Of a DNA stretch of 9,081 bases, positions 5,438-9,081 are shown one piece after another. Source of the DNA: Acidimicrobiia bacterium (GTDB lineage Bacteria; Actinomycetota; Acidimicrobiia; IMCC26256; PALSA-555); the NCBI GenBank assembly GCA_017853455.1, contig JAFMJM010000087.1, positions 1 through 9,081 of the forward strand, in the 5' to 3' direction. Numbering within the stretch: the stretch's first letter is position 1; each line of letters starts with the position of its first letter. The notes under the pieces are model-generated. The model did no database searches. It saw only the letters and a list, made by a program, of their open reading frames with translations, and was not told the origin of the DNA. Position numbers and translations under genes: made by a program.

Positions 5438-6406
5438 ATGCCCCCTGGTGACCCGATGACTGCAGACCCCCTCGGCAACATCTTCTCCAAGGTGCGCGCC
5501 GGCCTCGACGCCGAGCCGGACGTCGCCGCGTCGGACGTACCTGCGCCGCCGGTCGACGGGCGGGCCGCGGAACCCGACGCGGACGAGGTCGAGGTCGAGG
5601 TGGTCGACGAGGTCGTCGTGACCACCGAGGTGGTCGACTTCGTGCCGGTGGTCGAGGCCGTCGACCTCCTCGAGCTGGCGCCGGTCGAGCCCGAGCCGAC
5701 CTGGCCGGTGTTCTCGGTGGCCGAGTCGGCCACCCTCGACGACCACGCCCTGCGCCGACGCCGCGACGCGTCGGTGTCGAGCGCCCTCGGCATCCTCGCC
5801 ACCGTCGTCAAGCGGCACCTCCAGGACGAGCAGAACGACCTGCTCGACGCCCTGCGCCGCCAGAAGGGTCGGGCCACCCCCGACACCGTCCTGCCCGTCG
5901 CCGACCGGCAGGTCGCCGCGTGGGCCGAGGCCCTGCGCGCGCCCGTCGACGACGTCTACGCCGCCGGTCGGGTCCTCGGCGGTGGCCGCACCCGATCGGC
6001 GCCCGACGACCTGGTCGCCCGGCTCGCCGAGGTCCTCGTGTCGCCGCTGCGTGAGCGGGTGACGATGGCGCTCACCGAGTCCCTGCGCGACGAGGCCGAC
6101 CGGTCCGACGCAGACCGCCAGCGGGTCGTCGCCGGGGCGGTCGGGGCCCGCTACCGCGAGTGGCGCGGTCAAGACCTCGAGCCGACGCTCGGCGACCTCC
6201 TGACCTGGGCCTACGCCCGGGGGGTCTACGACGCCGCGCCGGTGGGCACGACCCTCCGGTGGGTCCCCGCCGAGGTGCAGCAGTGCCCCGACGCCGACGA
6301 CAACGCGCTCGAGCCCACCTGCAAGGGTGCCGCCTTCCCGACCGGGCAGTCCTGCCCGCCGGCGCACCCCGGATGCCGCTGCCTGGTCGTTCCGGTCGAC
6401 GGTTAG
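5438..6406 (+). CDS. Uncharacterised protein with a C-terminal MuF/SPP1 gp7-like Cys-rich region
   Basis: The product has 322 residues from ATG 5438 (316 from ATG 5456, which has GGTGA just before it and may be the true start). It has no signal peptide or membrane span. Residues about 45-88 form a low-complexity acidic and valine-rich stretch (EVEVEVVDEVVV and on), probably a flexible linker. Residues 100-270 are predicted mainly helical (Arg/Asp/Ala/Leu-rich). The C-terminus holds YREWRGQDLEPTLGDLLTWAY, then LRWVPAEVQQC, and ends PPAHPGCRCLVVPV. Cys283, Cys295, Cys306, His310, Cys313 and Cys315 look like a metal-binding or disulfide cluster. The order 'W...C...C...PxHPxCRC...P' is the signature of the phage Mu gpF / SPP1 gp7 minor head protein (MuF) family. 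No other phage gene is present, so this may be a domesticated or distantly related cellular domain. The function is unknown. It lies 11 bases before the UPF0182 gene. Confidence 0.8.
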   Translation: MPPGDPMTADPLGNIFSKVRAGLDAEPDVAASDVPAPPVDGRAAEPDADEVEVEVVDEVVVTTEVVDFVPVVEAVDLLELAPVEPEPTWPVFSVAESATLDDHALRRRRDASVSSALGILATVVKRHLQDEQNDLLDALRRQKGRATPDTVLPVADRQVAAWAEALRAPVDDVYAAGRVLGGGRTRSAPDDLVARLAEVLVSPLRERVTMALTESLRDEADRSDADRQRVVAGAVGARYREWRGQDLEPTLGDLLTWAYARGVYDAAPVGTTLRWVPAEVQQCPDADDNALEPTCKGAAFPTGQSCPPAHPGCRCLVVPVDG

Positions 6407-6409
6407 GCT
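6404..6409 (+). promoter_or_regulatory. Putative -10 hexamer TAGGCT for a leaderless UPF0182 transcript
   Basis: TAGGCT overlaps the stop codon of the preceding gene and ends 8 bases before ATG 6418, a spacing that would start the transcript at or beside the ATG. The ATG has no convincing Shine-Dalgarno sequence apart from the AGG inside this hexamer. Confidence 0.35.
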
Positions 6410-6417
6410 GACCCGCG

Positions 6418-9081
6418 ATGCGGGCCCCCCAGATCGAGCGACGGCGTTTCCGCGTCCGGCCGTGGATGGTCGCGCTCCTGGTCGTCCTGCTGGTGCTCCT
6501 GTTCGGGCTCCGGGGCTTCGCCGGGTTCTGGACCGACTGGCTGTGGTTCTCCTCGATCGGCCAGGGCGACACCTGGTCCCGTCTGCTCGGGGCCAAGGTG
6601 CTCCCGGCGCTGGTCTTCGTCGTCGTGTTCTTCGTGATCATGCTGGTGAACCTCGTGATCTCCGACCGTCTGGCCCCGCGCCTGCAGGTCGGGCCGGTCA
6701 CCCCCGAGGACGAGATGGTCGGGCGGTACCGCACCGCGACCGCCCGCTACACGGGTCGCATCCGGGTGGCGGTGGCGCTGTTCTTCGCCCTGATCGCGGG
6801 GATCGGCGTCTCGGCCCAGTGGAAGGAGTGGGTGCTCTTCACCCACCGGGTCGACTTCGGCAAGGTCGACCCGCAGTTCCACCGCGACATCGGCTTCTAC
6901 GTCTTCCAGCTGCCGTTCATCCGGTTCATCGCCGACTGGCTGTTCGCCGGCCTCGTGATCGTGCTGCTCGTCACGGCGGTCGCCTACTACCTCAACGGCG
7001 GTATCCGCTTCCAGAGCCCCACCGAGCGGGTCTCGCCGCACGTCAAGGCGCACCTGTCGGTGATCCTGGCGGTGATGGCGCTGGTCAAGACGGCGCAGTA
7101 CTGGTTCGGTCGCTACGAGTTGAACTTCTCGACCCGGGGAGCGGTCGACGGCGCGGGCTACACGGCGGTCAAGGCCGAGCTACCGGCGATGAACCTGCTG
7201 ATCTTCATCTCGGTCGTCGCGGCGTTGCTGTTCCTCTGGAACATCCGTCGGCGCGGCTGGGTGCTCCCGATCATCGCGGTCGGGCTCTGGGGCTTCGTGT
7301 CGATCGTGGTCGGGGCGATCTACCCGGCGCTGATCCAGCAGTTCCAGGTGAACCCCAACGAGTACACCAAGGAACGCACCTACATCCAGCGCAACATCGC
7401 GGCCACACGCGACTCCTATGGCCTGGCCAAGGTGAAGCCGGCGGCGTTCCCGTACGACGAGGAGCTCACCGCCGACCAGGTGGCCGCCAACCGCTCCACC
7501 ATCGACAACGCCCGCCTCTGGGACCCGGGGGTGCTCGCCGCCACCTACGCCCAGATCCAGCAGTTCCAGACCTACTACAAGGTCGACGACGTCGACGTCG
7601 ACCGGTACACCGTCGACGGCGAGACCGTCCAGACGGCGGTGGCGTTGCGCGAGGTCGACAGCACCGCGCTGCCCACGCAGTCGTGGATCAACCAGCGGAT
7701 CCTCTACACCCACGGATACGGCGTCATCTCGTCGCCGCTCAACCAGCAGACCGACGGGCAGCCCAACTTCTTCCTCTCCGACATCCCGGTCGTCGAGCAG
7801 GGCCTCACGGTCGACCCGCGGAGCAACCAGATCTACTTCGGGGAGCGCGAGAGCGACTTCGTCGTCGTCGACGCCCAGCAGCGCGAGTTCAACTACCCGC
7901 GCCAGGGAGCGTCCGACTCGCTGAGTCGCTACCAGGGTCCCGACGGAGTGAAGCTCGACAGCGTCTGGCGCAAGGCGGCGTTCGCCCTGCGCTTCAACGA
8001 CGTCAACCTGCTCGTGTCGGGTCAGATCCGGCCGCAGTCGAAGATCATGCTGTACCGCTCGATCCGCGCCCGGGTCGAGAAGCTGGCGCCGTTCCTCGGC
8101 TTCGACACCGACCCCTACCCGGTGGTCGAGAACGGTCGGACCCTCTGGGTGATCGACGCCTACACCTCCTCGTCGAAGTACCCGTACGCCCAGTACACCC
8201 AGGGCATCGGTGGTCTGGCCGGCCGGTTCAACTACGCCCGCAACTCGGTGAAGGCCACGGTCGACGCCTACTCCGGGAAGGTCCACTTCTACGTGGTCGA
8301 CGAGAAGGACCCGATCGTCCGATCGTGGCGCGAGGCGTTCCCCGACCTGTTCTCCTCGTTCGACCGGATGCCCGACGCGCTCAAGGACCACCTGCGCTAC
8401 CCCGAGGACCTGTTCCGGGTCCAGACCGAGGTCTACGCCCGGTACCACGTGGTGGAGCCGCGGCGCTTCTTCCAGGGCTCCGAGCGGTGGCTCATCTCGC
8501 CCGACCCCAGCGACTCGCTCGGCACGGCCCTGGCGACCGGCACCGGCACCGGCACCGGCTCGACCGCCAGCCAGCGGGCCCCCGAGATCCGCGCCACCTC
8601 GAAGCGCCAGGACCCGTACTACCTCTACCTGCGCCTGCCCGGCGACGACCGCGAGTCGTTCCTGATGATCCAGGCGTTCGTCCCGGTCTCCCAGGACAAC
8701 CAGCAGCTCCGGCTGGTGTCGTTCTTCACCGCCAAGGCCGACCGGCGCAACTACGGCGAGCTGCAGTCGTTCGTGATGCCCCAGGGTCAGCTGGTCGACG
8801 GACCGGTGCAGGCGGCGTTCAAGATCAACCAGGAGCCGACGATCTCGTCGGTGTTCACGCTCCTCGACCAGCGCGGGTCCCAGCTCATCAAGGGCAACGT
8901 GCAGCTCATCCCGGTCGGGGACTCGATCGTCTACGTGCAGCCGATCTACATCGAGGGCGAGGGCACCTCGCGCTTCCCCGTGTACCAGTACGTCGCGGTG
9001 TTCGCGCAGGGTCGCAAGCCGGTGCTGGCCCCCACGGTCAACGAGGCGCTCGCCAAGCTGTTCCCCGGGGCGTTCGACGGC
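6418..9081 (+). CDS. UPF0182 family large membrane protein, 3' end cut by window edge
   Basis: The frame stays open from ATG 6418 to the window end (888 residues); full-length relatives are roughly 900-1000 residues, so little is missing. Seven hydrophobic spans fill the N-terminal third (about 17-36, 61-82, 114-134, 170-191, 212-230, 256-274, 281-303), with typical family segments FWTDWLWFSSIGQ (37-49) and HRDIGFYVFQLPF (155-167). A large soluble, presumably extracytoplasmic domain follows, with YTHGYGVISSPLN, YFGERESDFVVVD, WVIDAYTSSSKYPY and PFLGFDTDPYPVV, all recognisably UPF0182. A Thr-Gly repeat at about residues 707-715 forms a linker. The family is widespread in actinobacteria and cyanobacteria, and its biochemical function is not established as far as I know. 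Position behind the ylbL-like and MuF-like genes suggests a shared envelope role (inference). Confidence 0.92.
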   Translation, partial: MRAPQIERRRFRVRPWMVALLVVLLVLLFGLRGFAGFWTDWLWFSSIGQGDTWSRLLGAKVLPALVFVVVFFVIMLVNLVISDRLAPRLQVGPVTPEDEMVGRYRTATARYTGRIRVAVALFFALIAGIGVSAQWKEWVLFTHRVDFGKVDPQFHRDIGFYVFQLPFIRFIADWLFAGLVIVLLVTAVAYYLNGGIRFQSPTERVSPHVKAHLSVILAVMALVKTAQYWFGRYELNFSTRGAVDGAGYTAVKAELPAMNLLIFISVVAALLFLWNIRRRGWVLPIIAVGLWGFVSIVVGAIYPALIQQFQVNPNEYTKERTYIQRNIAATRDSYGLAKVKPAAFPYDEELTADQVAANRSTIDNARLWDPGVLAATYAQIQQFQTYYKVDDVDVDRYTVDGETVQTAVALREVDSTALPTQSWINQRILYTHGYGVISSPLNQQTDGQPNFFLSDIPVVEQGLTVDPRSNQIYFGERESDFVVVDAQQREFNYPRQGASDSLSRYQGPDGVKLDSVWRKAAFALRFNDVNLLVSGQIRPQSKIMLYRSIRARVEKLAPFLGFDTDPYPVVENGRTLWVIDAYTSSSKYPYAQYTQGIGGLAGRFNYARNSVKATVDAYSGKVHFYVVDEKDPIVRSWREAFPDLFSSFDRMPDALKDHLRYPEDLFRVQTEVYARYHVVEPRRFFQGSERWLISPDPSDSLGTALATGTGTGTGSTASQRAPEIRATSKRQDPYYLYLRLPGDDRESFLMIQAFVPVSQDNQQLRLVSFFTAKADRRNYGELQSFVMPQGQLVDGPVQAAFKINQEPTISSVFTLLDQRGSQLIKGNVQLIPVGDSIVYVQPIYIEGEGTSRFPVYQYVAVFAQGRKPVLAPTVNEALAKLFPGAFDG
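8536..8559 (+). repeat. Four tandem ACCGGC hexanucleotides within the UPF0182 gene
   Basis: ACCGGC is repeated four times without interruption and encodes TGTGTGTG in the linker before SERWLISP's downstream segment in the soluble domain. Repeat number could change in whole codons without breaking the frame, so length variation would be tolerated. Confidence 0.85.

Noticed and set aside
4360..5886. 508-residue minus-strand frame
   Set aside because: Antisense to the ylbL-like and MuF-like genes, shadow composition, no recognisable domain.
5438..6406. A prophage remnant
   Set aside because: Only the C-terminal motif is phage-like; there is no other phage gene, attachment repeat, tRNA or change of base composition, and flanking genes are conserved chromosomal ones.
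7180..8448. 422-residue minus-strand frame
   Set aside because: Antisense shadow of UPF0182, whose motifs and membrane spans are unmistakable on the plus strand.

Overview
The window is very GC-rich, strongly third-position-biased DNA. It reads as ordinary chromosome of a free-living actinobacterium, probably from the Acidimicrobiia (an inference). The clues are an actin-like MreB in an actinobacterial setting, a PDZ/Lon-type YlbL gene close upstream of a UPF0182 gene (adjacent in mycobacteria, to my recollection), an HtrA-like protein with an N-terminal WFHPTEL motif, and start codons sitting directly behind a TANNNT -10 hexamer (leaderless style). I see no rRNA, tRNA, CRISPR array, insertion sequence or complete prophage.

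Layout. 1-388 (-): N-terminal 129 residues of an Lrp/AsnC-fold siroheme decarboxylase (AhbA/AhbB) type protein, cut by the window edge, with a possible 12-codon leader ORF overlapping its start. 489-1661 (-): membrane-anchored HtrA-like protein with a PDZ domain whose catalytic serine position is valine. 1662-1830: divergent promoter region with palindromes. 1831-2313 (+): MoaE, the large subunit of molybdopterin synthase. 2328-3335 (+): a stand-alone MreB-family protein, 14 bases downstream. 3336-3372: convergent intergenic hairpin. 3373-4047 (-): HEAT-repeat protein, probably begun from a CTG codon overlapping the stop of 4044-4223 (-), a 59-residue single-pass membrane protein. 4288-5400 (+): YlbL-like membrane protein with PDZ and Lon Ser/Lys dyad. 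5438-6406 (+): an undescribed soluble protein ending in a cysteine-rich region resembling the phage MuF/SPP1 gp7 head-morphogenesis domain. 6418-9081 (+): large UPF0182 membrane protein, running off the right edge.

Functionally, moaE belongs to molybdenum cofactor synthesis and the left-edge gene to tetrapyrrole (heme/heme d1) chemistry. MreB, YlbL, UPF0182, the pseudo-HtrA and the small membrane protein all belong to the cell envelope. The most unusual items are the MuF-like gene lodged between ylbL and the UPF0182 gene, the serine-less HtrA homologue, the Gln at the presumed catalytic Glu position of MreB, and the CTG start. No complete new multi-gene system is visible; the candidate for something undescribed is the ylbL / MuF-like / UPF0182 trio.
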